From JACKOD01 sp041591635 (GTDB lineage: Bacteria; Pseudomonadota; Gammaproteobacteria; Pseudomonadales; Oleiphilaceae): DNA of 19,647 nt. Below are positions 1 through 7,469 of the stretch, piece by piece (position 1 is the first letter of the stretch; each line of letters starts with the position of its first letter). The stretch is taken from positions 1 to 19,647 of the forward strand of contig JBFHRO010000034.1 of NCBI GenBank assembly GCA_041591635.1, given 5' to 3'. The translations under genes were made by a program, and so were the position numbers. The notes beneath the pieces were generated by a model. The model saw only the letters and a list, made by a program, of their open reading frames with translations. It did not search any database and was not told the DNA's origin.

Positions 1-1427
1 CCAAAGGTATTGTTCTGGCGGGCGGGCCGGAGTCGGTCACCGAAGCTGGCAGCCCCCGTGCGCCCGAGTGCGTCTTTTCGATGGGGTTGCCGGTGCTGGG
101 GATTTGCTATGGCATGCAGACCATGGCCGAACAGTTGGGGGGCAAGGTAGCCGGGTCCGATGTGCGGGAGTTCGGCTATGCGCGAGTCAAGGTGAAATCA
201 GCGGGGCCGTTTCTCGCCGATATCCGTGATCATGTTGACGAACAGGGTGACGCCTTTATTGATGTATGGATGAGTCATGGCGACAAGGTTGTGGTCATGC
301 CGCAAGGGTTTGAACTCATGGCGGCAACCGATAGCGCGCCGATTGCGGGCATGTATCACCCCGAGAAGCACTTGTTTGGCGTGCAATTCCACCCGGAGGT
401 GACGCACACCTTGCAAGGCAAGCGCATGCTGGAGCATTTTGTTCTGACGATTTGCGCCTGTGACGCCTTGTGGACTCCAAGCCACATAGTGACCGACGCC
501 ATTGCCAGAGTGCAGGCGATGGTGGGCTCGGATAAGGTGCTGCTTGGACTTTCTGGCGGGGTGGATTCCTCGGTGGTGGCGGCGCTCTTGCATCGCGCGA
601 TTGGAGATCAGCTCACTTGCGTGTTTGTGGATAACGGCTTGCTGCGCCTGAACGAGGGCGATCAGGTAATGGAGATGTTTGCTCGCAACATGGGTGTGAA
701 GGTCATCCGCGTAAATGCTGAGGAGCAGTTTCTTGCCCGACTCAGCGGAGTGAGTGACCCGGAGCAGAAACGCAAGATCATCGGTAACACCTTTATCGAG
801 GTTTTCGATGCGCAGGCGGCGACCATACAGAATGTGAACTGGCTGGCGCAGGGAACCATCTACCCCGATGTGATCGAATCGGCGGCGGCAAAAACCGGCA
901 AGGCGCATGTCATAAAATCCCATCACAACGTGGGCGGATTGCCGGCCGATATGAAAATGGGGCTGGTCGAGCCGCTGCGCGAATTGTTCAAGGACGAAGT
1001 GCGCAAGATAGGTCTTGAGTTGGGGCTGCCGTACGATATGGTTTATCGTCATCCGTTTCCCGGGCCAGGCCTTGGGGTGCGAATTCTGGGCGAGGTGAAA
1101 AAGTCCTATGCCGATACGCTGCGTCGGGCCGATGCCATCTTTATTGAAGAACTGCACCGCTTCGGCTACTACCATAAAACCAGTCAGGCCTTTGCGGTGT
1201 TTTTGCCGGTAAAGTCCGTGGGTGTGGTAGGGGATGCGCGACGCTATGAGTACGTCGTTGCCCTGCGGGCCGTGGAAACCATTGATTTCATGACGGCGCG
1301 CTGGGCGCACCTGCCTTACGAGTTACTGGAACTGGTATCCAATCGAATTATTAATGAAATCTCCGGTATTTCCCGGGTGACGTACGATATCTCCTCCAAG
1401 CCGCCCGCCACCATTGAATGGGAGTGA
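1..1427 (+). CDS. guaA: GMP synthase (glutamine-hydrolysing), 5'-truncated by window edge
   Basis: Converts XMP to GMP using ATP and glutamine, the last step of guanine nucleotide synthesis in the cytoplasm. The frame is open from base 3 and reads KGIVLAGGPESVTEAGSPRA before the first internal Met at 81, so the gene runs in from outside; about 474 residues are visible and roughly 50 N-terminal ones are missing compared with the usual ~525. Class I glutamine amidotransferase domain: nucleophile Cys in GICYGMQ (codon at 105-107) and the FHPE motif. ATP pyrophosphatase domain: PP-loop SGGVDSS at 552-572. The C-terminal dimerisation domain contains HPFPGPGLGVR and ends in the standard PPATIEWE. 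No internal disruption is seen. The stop overlaps the earliest possible tadA start. guaB would be expected upstream but lies outside the window. Confidence 0.97.
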   Translation, partial: KGIVLAGGPESVTEAGSPRAPECVFSMGLPVLGICYGMQTMAEQLGGKVAGSDVREFGYARVKVKSAGPFLADIRDHVDEQGDAFIDVWMSHGDKVVVMPQGFELMAATDSAPIAGMYHPEKHLFGVQFHPEVTHTLQGKRMLEHFVLTICACDALWTPSHIVTDAIARVQAMVGSDKVLLGLSGGVDSSVVAALLHRAIGDQLTCVFVDNGLLRLNEGDQVMEMFARNMGVKVIRVNAEEQFLARLSGVSDPEQKRKIIGNTFIEVFDAQAATIQNVNWLAQGTIYPDVIESAAAKTGKAHVIKSHHNVGGLPADMKMGLVEPLRELFKDEVRKIGLELGLPYDMVYRHPFPGPGLGVRILGEVKKSYADTLRRADAIFIEELHRFGYYHKTSQAFAVFLPVKSVGVVGDARRYEYVVALRAVETIDFMTARWAHLPYELLELVSNRIINEISGISRVTYDISSKPPATIEWE

Positions 1428-1438
1428 CGCGAGATCCC

Positions 1439-1933
1439 ATGACTGGCCGTGCATCTGACGAGCACTGGATGCAGCGCGCGCTGGCGTTGGCCCAGGCCGC
1501 TGCAGACAGAGGTGAGATTCCTGTGGGGGCAGTGCTCGTTCTTGATGATGAAATGCTCGGTGAGGGCTCAAATAACCCGATCGGTGCCAGCGATCCTACC
1601 GCTCATGCCGAAATTCTCGCCTTACGGCAGGCCGCTGAGCGACTTGGTAACTACCGGCTGGTGAATACAACGCTTTATGTCACCATTGAGCCCTGCACCA
1701 TGTGTGTGGGCGCTATCGTTCATGCAAGGGTGGGGCGAGTGGTGTTTGGGGCGCCGGAGCCCAAGGCAGGAGCGGTGGTGAGTCAGAATCAGCTGTTTGA
1801 TCATCCAGCGATGAATTATCGGGTCAGATATGAGGGCGGTGTTCTGGAGGACGCTTGCAGGGGGCTGATATCGGCGTTTTTCAGTCGCAAGCGGGCGTTG
1901 CAGCGAGCCCAAAAGAGCGCATCGAGTGATTGA
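1439..1933 (+). CDS. tadA: tRNA-specific adenosine deaminase TadA
   Basis: Zinc-dependent deaminase that converts the wobble adenosine of tRNA-Arg(ACG) to inosine. With the start at 1439 the protein has 164 residues, close to the E. coli length. The cytidine/deoxycytidylate deaminase fold is plain: HAE at residues 56-58 (zinc ligand His56 and proton-shuttle Glu58) and PCTMC at 85-89 (zinc ligands Cys86 and Cys89). The N-terminal HWMQRALALA and the later NYRLVNTTLYVT and VVFGAPEPKAGA match the family. Start choice: an ATG at 1418 in the same frame would overlap guaA by 10 nt and has no visible ribosome site, while the ATG at 1439 has a GAGA 5-8 nt upstream and matches the family N-terminus better. 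Probably translated from the guaA transcript. Confidence 0.95.
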   Translation: MTGRASDEHWMQRALALAQAAADRGEIPVGAVLVLDDEMLGEGSNNPIGASDPTAHAEILALRQAAERLGNYRLVNTTLYVTIEPCTMCVGAIVHARVGRVVFGAPEPKAGAVVSQNQLFDHPAMNYRVRYEGGVLEDACRGLISAFFSRKRALQRAQKSASSD

Positions 1934-1958
1934 TACTAACTATCGGAGGCGATGATTT

Positions 1959-2381
1959 ATGTCCGGGTTTCGTTTGGATGAACGATTGCAAAACGACACC
2001 ATAGGCCTGGCAAGCTGGCCTTTGTCTGAAGTGCTGTTGATGAACGATTCCCGGTATCCCTGGGTGATTTTGGTGCCACGCAGACCGGGTGTGCGGGAAA
2101 TCTATGAGCTCAGTGACGATGATCAGTCACAGTTGCTTAAGGAATCGGTGTTTCTTGGCCAAAGCCTGATGCGTATTTTTGGAGGCGACAAGCTTAATGT
2201 CGCCGCCCTTGGGAATCTGGTCAACCAGTTGCATGTGCATCATGTTGTGCGTTTTGCCTCGGATGCCAGCTGGCCTGCGCCCGTATGGGGAAAGCATCCC
2301 CCCAAGGCTTATGAGCCCGAAGCGTTGAGCCGATGCATGGCGATGCTGGAAGTCGTGCGGTGTAAATGTTGGCAGGAATAG
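1959..2381 (+). CDS. HIT-family nucleotide-binding protein
   Basis: A 140-residue histidine-triad protein, presumably a nucleotide hydrolase or transferase in the cytoplasm; the substrate cannot be told from sequence. It has the N-terminal LLLMNDSRYPWVILVPRR block, KLNVAALGN near residue 80, and the active-site strand QLHVHHVVR at 90-98, followed by a WPAPVWGKHP block typical of the proteobacterial HIT subgroup. The first His of the classical HxHxH triad is Gln90 here, with His92 and His94 kept; to my knowledge this substitution is usual in this subgroup. A strong GGAGG at 1945-1949 sits 9 nt before the ATG. The gene is 25 nt after tadA and probably co-transcribed with it. It converges with fabR. 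Confidence 0.9.
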   Translation: MSGFRLDERLQNDTIGLASWPLSEVLLMNDSRYPWVILVPRRPGVREIYELSDDDQSQLLKESVFLGQSLMRIFGGDKLNVAALGNLVNQLHVHHVVRFASDASWPAPVWGKHPPKAYEPEALSRCMAMLEVVRCKCWQE

Positions 2382-2437
2382 CCGTGGCAAACCATATCGC
2401 TTGCTGAAGCGGGCGAAACACTTTGCAGATGCCATTT

Positions 2438-3079
2438 TCAGGGGTTTTGTTTTGCGCCGGCTTCCTGTTGCAGGCGCGTCATGGCTTCGGCACCTATGGT
2501 TAACATTTTAAGCTCCTTCTTGATACGCTCGGCCAGCAACGCGCGTTCTTTCGGAGTCGCATCCAGTGCTTCGGCGCCCAGGGTGAATACGATGGTGACC
2601 ATGGCTTCGGCGAGCAATTCCGGTTCATTGACGGGACGCCCACGCTCTTCACCCAGACGGCGCAGGTCGTCGGTGAGTTCAATCACAAAGTGGTTGATTT
2701 CTGCCTTGATGGCGGTTCGAAAAGCTTGCGAAAGGCCGGTTCGCTCGCGCAGCAGCAATCGAAAATGGGTTGCGTTTGAGGCGAGGTATTCCATAAAGGT
2801 GTCCACGGAGGTTGACACCGCACTGCCGCCTTTTTCGATGCGCTTTCTTGCCTGGCGCATGAGCTGACGCAGTGTCACCCCGGCTTCATCGACAAGTGCC
2901 AGCCCGAGTTCATCCATTTCGGTGAAATGACGGTAAAACGAGGTGGGGGCAATGCCTGCCTCGCGCGCTACCTCACGCAGACTCAGGTTGGAAAAGCCGC
3001 GATCGGCACTGAGTTGTCTGAGGGCGGCATCCATTAAAGAGCGGCGGGTTTTTTGTTTTTGTTCGGCACGAATAGCCAT
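2438..3079 (-). CDS. fabR: TetR-family repressor FabR (unsaturated fatty-acid synthesis)
   Basis: In E. coli, FabR represses fabB and fabA and senses the acyl-thioester pool, so setting the unsaturated/saturated ratio of membrane lipids; the Pseudomonas relative DesT controls a desaturase operon. The 213-residue protein aligns closely with FabR over most of its length: N-terminal RAEQKQKTRRSLMDAALRQLSA, helix-turn-helix at residues 33-52 (SLREVAREAGIAPTSFYRHF), then DELGLALVDEAGVTLRQLMRQAR and FRLLLRERTGLSQAFR. A ligand-binding domain follows with AEAMVTIVFTLGAEALD. The resemblance is strong enough to call FabR rather than a generic TetR protein, although the targets in this organism are unknown. 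It lies 95 nt downstream of the HPt/HD-GYP gene on the same strand and could share its transcript. A FabR-like operator half-site lies in that gap. Confidence 0.88.
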   Translation of the reverse strand: MAIRAEQKQKTRRSLMDAALRQLSADRGFSNLSLREVAREAGIAPTSFYRHFTEMDELGLALVDEAGVTLRQLMRQARKRIEKGGSAVSTSVDTFMEYLASNATHFRLLLRERTGLSQAFRTAIKAEINHFVIELTDDLRRLGEERGRPVNEPELLAEAMVTIVFTLGAEALDATPKERALLAERIKKELKMLTIGAEAMTRLQQEAGAKQNP

Positions 3080-3146
3080 AGGCAGGATTCCCGAGAGTCA
3101 AGGCGCGCCATCATATAACGCATCGGGTATCCGTTTCCACTTGATT

Positions 3147-3155
3147 GTGTTCGCT
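3147..3155. promoter_or_regulatory. Possible FabR operator half-site upstream of fabR
   Basis: The nonamer GTGTTCGCT (AGCGAACAC on the minus strand) lies about 70 nt upstream of the fabR start. It resembles one arm of the palindromic FabR/DesT operator type (AGCGTACAC-like arms). The second arm is not recognisable next to it, so this is only a half-match and may be chance. If real, it would point to autoregulation. Confidence 0.2.
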
Positions 3156-3174
3156 GAAAATAGCCTAAAAATTC

Positions 3175-4380
3175 CTAACTGCTTTGAACTTGCTGCATTT
3201 TTCGGGCAACAGTGTTGAAGTGTTGAACCCATGCAGGCGAGAACTGGCTGCCTGACTGGTTATTGATCTCCAGTACGGCCCGAATAAAAGGGCGCTTGAC
3301 CTTGGTAGTGTGAGCCCGTGCATGCATGATGGCATCGTAGGTATCGACAATGGACAGGATTTTGGCGCCATCGCAGATGGCCTCTTCTGTCAGCGCTTCG
3401 GGATAACCCGTGCCGTCGACCCGTTCGTGATGTTGGTAGACAATCCGGGCGGCTTCCTCCCAGGATTGCATTTTTTGTAACAACTCAAAACTTGACTGGG
3501 TGTGCTGTTCCACCAGTTTGCGTTCTCTGGCGGAGAACTGATCCGCCTTATGCAGTATTTCCAAAGGCAAAAAGGCCATGCTGATATCGTGCATGAAGAC
3601 GGCAGCAGTCAGCTGTGTCGGATCAACCGGACTCCCGGCCAGGCGATTCATGCCCAGTGCAAGAAACAGAAGGCGCTGGCTGCGTCCGCTCCAGTAGACA
3701 GATCGGGCCTCAATGGGGCGCATCAGCTGAATGAAAAACAGAATGTCAGGATGTGTCTGCACCTGATGGCGTTCAAAGAGCGCGGCATAATGAGAATCCA
3801 GCTCTGGCGACGGGGTGGCCGACGCAGAGCCGCTCTCGACAGCAGCCTGGTTTTGAACGGCAGCGGTGTCGTTTGCCGGTTGCTCCTGCGCGACAGCTGC
3901 GGGCAGATAGTTGGCGTCAGGATCAAGGGCAATAATGGCTTGTCGCACGGCCTCAGTGTAATTGGCTTTGCTGCAGGCAGGTACTTTGGCGATCAGGGCG
4001 CTGAGTTTGCCAATCTCTCCCAACGTGATGGGAGACACGCCTTCATTGACGAGTTCACGGATAGTCGCATTGGCTTTGTCCATGGCCAATAACACAATGT
4101 CGCTCAGGTGGTTGTCAAACACCATGGAGCCTTCACGCACAGCACCGAGTATATCTTCGGTGGCTTGCAGCAGCGGAGTGAGGGCGGAAAGACCGACAAA
4201 GGCGAAGTTGCCCTTTACAGTGTGTACAGCACGAAAAATCTGATTAACCAGTTCAGTGTCATCTGGCTGTTGTTCAAGTTCGACCAGTTTTACTTCACAA
4301 AAGTGGTAGGCCTCGCTGAACTCATTGAAGAAATCATCAAAAAGTCCGCCATCCATGGTATCAGGGAGTGAAAGTGACAT
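3175..4380 (-). CDS. HPt phosphotransfer domain fused to a degenerate HD-GYP domain
   Basis: A 401-residue cytoplasmic signalling protein with no signal peptide or membrane segment. Residues ~10-120 form an HPt domain with the phospho-acceptor motif AVHTVKGN (His53). A Pro/Ala/Gln-rich linker spans ~150-195. Residues ~205-400 form an HD-GYP-type domain: HD at 264-265, EQH at 291-293, HHERVDGTGYP at 317-327 and DTYDA at 346-350. HD-GYP proteins usually degrade cyclic-di-GMP. Here the first conserved Glu and His of the metal site appear replaced (Tyr229, Arg233), and HDxGK reads HDISM, so activity is doubtful and a binding or signalling role is possible. Start: the ATG at 4380 has an AGGA 7 nt upstream; in-frame starts at 4410 (ATG) and 4413 (TTG) lack a site. 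No partner kinase is encoded in the window. Confidence 0.8.
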   Translation of the reverse strand: MSLSLPDTMDGGLFDDFFNEFSEAYHFCEVKLVELEQQPDDTELVNQIFRAVHTVKGNFAFVGLSALTPLLQATEDILGAVREGSMVFDNHLSDIVLLAMDKANATIRELVNEGVSPITLGEIGKLSALIAKVPACSKANYTEAVRQAIIALDPDANYLPAAVAQEQPANDTAAVQNQAAVESGSASATPSPELDSHYAALFERHQVQTHPDILFFIQLMRPIEARSVYWSGRSQRLLFLALGMNRLAGSPVDPTQLTAAVFMHDISMAFLPLEILHKADQFSARERKLVEQHTQSSFELLQKMQSWEEAARIVYQHHERVDGTGYPEALTEEAICDGAKILSIVDTYDAIMHARAHTTKVKRPFIRAVLEINNQSGSQFSPAWVQHFNTVARKMQQVQSS

Positions 4381-4689
4381 GATGCATTCCTGTTGTGTGC
4401 CTGGTGCCATCAAAAAGTTACGTGCGCCAAGGTAATAGTTTGTTGCGGTTAGTTGACACTATCCCACAGCCTAGTCGCCAGAGAGCTTATCGGCTAACTG
4501 GCGCGCTTCTTGATGTCGGTATTGATCACTTTTGCAAGGCAAATGGGGGACTGATTTTGCGTATCTTTCTGTTTATAATGCGGGGCTTTCCGTTGGCCGC
4601 GAAGCCAAATCCTTCTGTCGAGGTGCGCAGTGGCGGTTCAACACGGAGTTGATGCATTGGTTTGATCATAAAGCGGGTTTTAACAATCT
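4381..4689. other. Divergent intergenic region
   Basis: About 310 bp between the start of the HPt/HD-GYP gene (minus strand) and the FmdB-type gene (plus strand). It holds the ribosome site of the former, a 6-bp inverted repeat CGCCAG/CTGGCG (4476-4481 and 4498-4503) and a consensus -10 at 4574-4579. No convincing coding potential was seen on either strand: no short frame here resembles a known protein or has a ribosome site. Confidence 0.6.
4551..4579 (+). promoter_or_regulatory. Candidate sigma-70 promoter for the zinc-ribbon gene/aspS
   Basis: A perfect -10 TATAAT at 4574-4579 with a poor -35 (CTGATT, 4551-4556) at 17-bp spacing. It would give a leader of about 100 nt before the FmdB-type start. 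The -10 is convincing but the -35 is weak (3 of 6). Confidence 0.35.
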
Positions 4690-4914
4690 ATGCCAATCTA
4701 CGAATATGTTTGCCATTCCTGTGGATTTGAAAAAGATGTCATTCAGAAAATGAGTGATGAACCGTTAAAAGAGTGTCCCGACTGTCGCGCACAGACCTTC
4801 GCCAAGCGTTTGTCCGCACCGGGGTTCCGGCTCGGCGGGTCGGGCTGGTATGAAACCGATTTCAAAACCGGAAAGAAAAAGAATCTCACGAGTTACGCCG
4901 AATCCTCCTCCTGA
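4690..4914 (+). CDS. FmdB-family zinc-ribbon protein
   Basis: A 74-residue protein opening with MPIYEYVCHSCG, the hallmark of the FmdB/CxxC_CxxC_SSSS regulatory family. Two zinc knuckles are visible, Cys8/Cys11 and Cys29/Cys32, followed by GFRLGGSGWYETDFKTGKKK, a block conserved in the gammaproteobacterial homologues found upstream of aspS. The C-terminus is Ser-rich. Its biochemical role is not established; the family name comes from a proposed regulator of formamidase expression. It lies 100 nt upstream of aspS in the same orientation, an arrangement also known in Pseudomonas. No clear Shine-Dalgarno precedes the ATG. Confidence 0.88.
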   Translation: MPIYEYVCHSCGFEKDVIQKMSDEPLKECPDCRAQTFAKRLSAPGFRLGGSGWYETDFKTGKKKNLTSYAESSS

Positions 4915-5014
4915 GCACGCCGAGTCAGGAGGATGCTGGCAGTTTATGGTATTTCAGGGCCGTTTTGAGTCTGAAAGCCGATCAGAACGATAATTCAAAC
5001 ACAGGTAATCAGTC

Positions 5015-6796
5015 ATGCGCAGCCATTATTGCGGAGCCATTAACGAATCCAATATTGATCAGGAAGTGACCTTGTGCGGGTGGGTACATCGTCGAAGGGA
5101 TCATGGTGGAGTGATATTTTTTGATCTTCGTGATCGCGATGGCGTGGCGCAGATCGTGATCGATCCTGATACGCCGCAAAGCTTTGCCATTGCCGAGCGG
5201 GTACGCAGCGAATACGTTGTGAAGATCGTCGGTCGGGTGCGCCGTCGTCCTTCGGGCACCGAAAACCGCGACCTGGCCACCGGAGCTGTCGAGGTGCTTT
5301 GCAAGGGGCTTGACATACTCAATGCCGCAGCAACGCCGCCGTTTCCGTTGGACGAATACGTTGATGTGGGCGAAGACATTCGTCTCAAATACCGCTTTAT
5401 GGATTTGCGTCGGCCCGAAATGCTGAACAAGTTGCGTTTTCGCTCCAAAGTTACCAGTTACATTCGTAACTTCCTCGATGGCCAGGGCTTTATGGATGTG
5501 GAAACGCCCATTTTGACCCGTGCCACCCCCGAAGGCGCGCGCGATTATCTGGTGCCCAGCCGGACGCATCCCGGCAACTTCTTTGCTCTTCCTCAGTCAC
5601 CTCAGCTGTTCAAGCAGATGCTGATGGTGTCGGGGGTCGATCGCTACTACCAGATCGCCAAATGTTTTCGCGATGAAGATCTGCGCGCCGACCGTCAGCC
5701 GGAATTTACCCAGGTAGACGTAGAGTGCTCATTCATGGATGAAAACTCGCTGACTACCCTGATGGAACAGATGATTCGGGAAATGTTCCATGATCTGCTC
5801 GATGTTGATCTGCCGGTATTTCCGCGTTTGACCTATGCCGAAGGCATGCGCCTGTACGGCAGTGACAAGCCGGATCTGCGAATTCCGTTGCAGATGGTGG
5901 ACGTGGCGGATCTGGTGGCCGGCGTTGATTTCAAGGTTTTTTCGGGGCCGGCAAATGACCCCAAAGGCCGCGTGGTGGCCCTGCGGTTACCCAAGGGAGG
6001 CGAACTTTCGCGCAAGCAGATCGATGATTACACCAAGTTCGTGGGTATCTATGGTGCCAAGGGGTTGGCTTATATCAAGGTTAACGATCTTGCCCTGGGG
6101 GCCGAGGGCCTGCAGTCGCCGATCGTGAAGTTTCTGGGGGATGAAGTCTCCATGCAGATTATGGCGCGGGTGGGGGCAGAGAACGGCGATATCCTGTTCT
6201 TCGGTGCCGATCGTGCCAAAGTGGTCAATGAGGCTATCGGTGCACTGCGGATCAAGCTGGGTGAAGATCTGAATCTTTATACCTGTAAGTGGGCACCGCT
6301 GTGGGTGGTTGATTTCCCCATGTTCGAAGAAGATGGGCAGGGCGGGCTGACTGCGATTCATCACCCGTTCACCGCGCCCTCCTGCAGCCCGGAAGCGCTG
6401 GAAGCGGCTCCCGAAAAGGCGCTCTCGCGTGCCTACGACATGGTTCTTAACGGCACCGAATTAGGCGGTGGGTCAATCCGTATTCATGACGGCAACATGC
6501 AAAAAACCGTGTTTCGCATCCTTGGTATCAACGATGAGGAAGCGCAGAAGAAATTTGGCTTCCTGCTGGATGCGTTGAAGTTCGGCTGTCCCCCGCACGG
6601 CGGATTGGCATTCGGGCTGGATCGATTGGTGATGCTGCTGACCGGTTCCCGATCCATTCGCGAAGTTATTGCGTTTCCCAAAACCCAGAGTGCCACCTGT
6701 ATGCTTACCCAGGCACCCGGCGAGGTTGACGCCAAGCAGCTCAAGGAACTCAATATTCGCGTTCGCCAGGCTGAATCTGACGCGAAGAAGCCATAA
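5015..6796 (+). CDS. aspS: Aspartate--tRNA ligase, probably non-discriminating (Asp/Asn)
   Basis: Class IIb aminoacyl-tRNA synthetase, 593 residues, bacterial length. N-terminal OB-fold anticodon-binding domain (residues ~1-105). The catalytic domain has ATPEGARDYLVPSR (170-183), QSPQLFKQ, motif 2 FRDEDLRADRQPEFTQVDVE (218-237) and motif 3 near the C-terminus (GGLAFGLDRL), with the bacterial GAD insertion between motifs 2 and 3. In the anticodon domain the sequence reads RRRDHGG with His30, and RPSG with Gly81. These correspond to the His and Gly that relax specificity in the Pseudomonas aeruginosa enzyme, which also charges tRNA-Asn with Asp; E. coli has Leu in the first position. I infer a non-discriminating enzyme that works with GatCAB. 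A weak AGG precedes the start at 5003-5005. Confidence 0.97.
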   Translation: MRSHYCGAINESNIDQEVTLCGWVHRRRDHGGVIFFDLRDRDGVAQIVIDPDTPQSFAIAERVRSEYVVKIVGRVRRRPSGTENRDLATGAVEVLCKGLDILNAAATPPFPLDEYVDVGEDIRLKYRFMDLRRPEMLNKLRFRSKVTSYIRNFLDGQGFMDVETPILTRATPEGARDYLVPSRTHPGNFFALPQSPQLFKQMLMVSGVDRYYQIAKCFRDEDLRADRQPEFTQVDVECSFMDENSLTTLMEQMIREMFHDLLDVDLPVFPRLTYAEGMRLYGSDKPDLRIPLQMVDVADLVAGVDFKVFSGPANDPKGRVVALRLPKGGELSRKQIDDYTKFVGIYGAKGLAYIKVNDLALGAEGLQSPIVKFLGDEVSMQIMARVGAENGDILFFGADRAKVVNEAIGALRIKLGEDLNLYTCKWAPLWVVDFPMFEEDGQGGLTAIHHPFTAPSCSPEALEAAPEKALSRAYDMVLNGTELGGGSIRIHDGNMQKTVFRILGINDEEAQKKFGFLLDALKFGCPPHGGLAFGLDRLVMLLTGSRSIREVIAFPKTQSATCMLTQAPGEVDAKQLKELNIRVRQAESDAKKP

Positions 6797-6832
6797 TGGG
6801 CGTATAGTAGGCGGCACGCTTGCAAGTGCGTT

Positions 6833-6867
6833 AAAGGCGATGCAGCAAGTCCTGTGTCGCCTTTTTT
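6833..6867 (+). terminator. Possible Rho-independent terminator after aspS
   Basis: The 8-bp perfect stem AAAGGCGA (6833-6840) / TCGCCTTT (6857-6864) continues into a run of six T (6862-6867). The 16-nt loop is long for an intrinsic terminator and the stem is only half GC, so it may be partial or an attenuator controlling read-through into ruvC. Confidence 0.45.
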
Positions 6868-6907
6868 CGTTTGGCCCGTATCAGATGCAAAGGTTCAGTG
6901 GGAATAC

Positions 6908-7429
6908 ATGCCAGTCATATTGGGAATTGATCCGGGATCCCGTGTTACGGGGTTCGGGATCATTTCGTTCGAGTCGTCGCGAGCAGCCTATGTTGCCAGT
7001 GGCTGCCTGCGGATAAAGGAGGGGGGCATCAGTTACCGGTTGGAGCAGATCTATGCAGGTATCAGTGAAATCATCGATACCTGGAGCCCGTCTCAGGTTG
7101 CCATCGAAGAGGTGTTTCTGGCAAAGAACCCGAGCTCGGCGTTGAAGTTGGGACAGGCAAGGGGGGCTGCGATTGTGGCGGCCGCCAACAAGGGGTTATC
7201 GGTGGCAGAATACTCGGCACGCAAGGTCAAACAGTCGGTGGTTGGAAGCGGGGCCGCCGATAAACTGCAGGTGCAGCACATGGTGCAATCCATTCTGGGC
7301 CTGACCGCCCGACCGCAAGCAGATGCCGCCGATGCCTTGGCAATTGCACTGTGCCACGCACATACCGAGCAAGGTCTGATCAAACTGGCGGGGCTGGCAA
7401 GTGCCAGTCGCCGGGGGCGAATGCGTTGA
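6908..7429 (+). CDS. ruvC: Holliday junction resolvase RuvC
   Basis: Endonuclease that resolves Holliday junctions by paired nicks, acting with RuvAB during recombinational repair. With the start at 6908 the protein has 173 residues, the same as E. coli. The RNase H-like fold and all four acidic catalytic residues are visible: Asp8 in ILGIDPGSRVTGFG, Glu67 in AIEEVF, and Asp139 and Asp142 in ADAADALAIA. KNPSSALKLGQARG and RKVKQSVVGSG are also conserved. An upstream in-frame ATG at 6854 would add 18 residues unlike the family and begin inside the terminator-like hairpin, so it is rejected. ruvA follows after 40 nt. In Pseudomonas a yebC-type gene sits between aspS and ruvC; none is present here. 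Confidence 0.97.
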   Translation: MPVILGIDPGSRVTGFGIISFESSRAAYVASGCLRIKEGGISYRLEQIYAGISEIIDTWSPSQVAIEEVFLAKNPSSALKLGQARGAAIVAAANKGLSVAEYSARKVKQSVVGSGAADKLQVQHMVQSILGLTARPQADAADALAIALCHAHTEQGLIKLAGLASASRRGRMR

Positions 7430-7469
7430 TGTCAATGTGTCTCAATGGCAGCAGAATGAGGAGAAAGCT

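Noticed and set aside
198..1310. Long open frame of 370 codons on the minus strand opposite guaA
   Set aside because: It is the antisense shadow of a well-conserved gene, with no family resemblance and no ribosome site. Its length follows from the codon use of guaA.
4453..4458. Perfect TTGACA -35 hexamer
   Set aside because: No acceptable -10 lies 16-18 bp downstream (CGCCAG at 17 bp), so it is not called a promoter.
4476..4503. CGCCAG/CTGGCG inverted repeat as an operator or terminator
   Set aside because: Only 6 bp with a 16-nt loop and no T-run; it could easily be chance.
6854..6907. Upstream in-frame start for ruvC
   Set aside because: It would add 18 residues absent from the family and start inside the hairpin; the 6908 start gives the exact family length.
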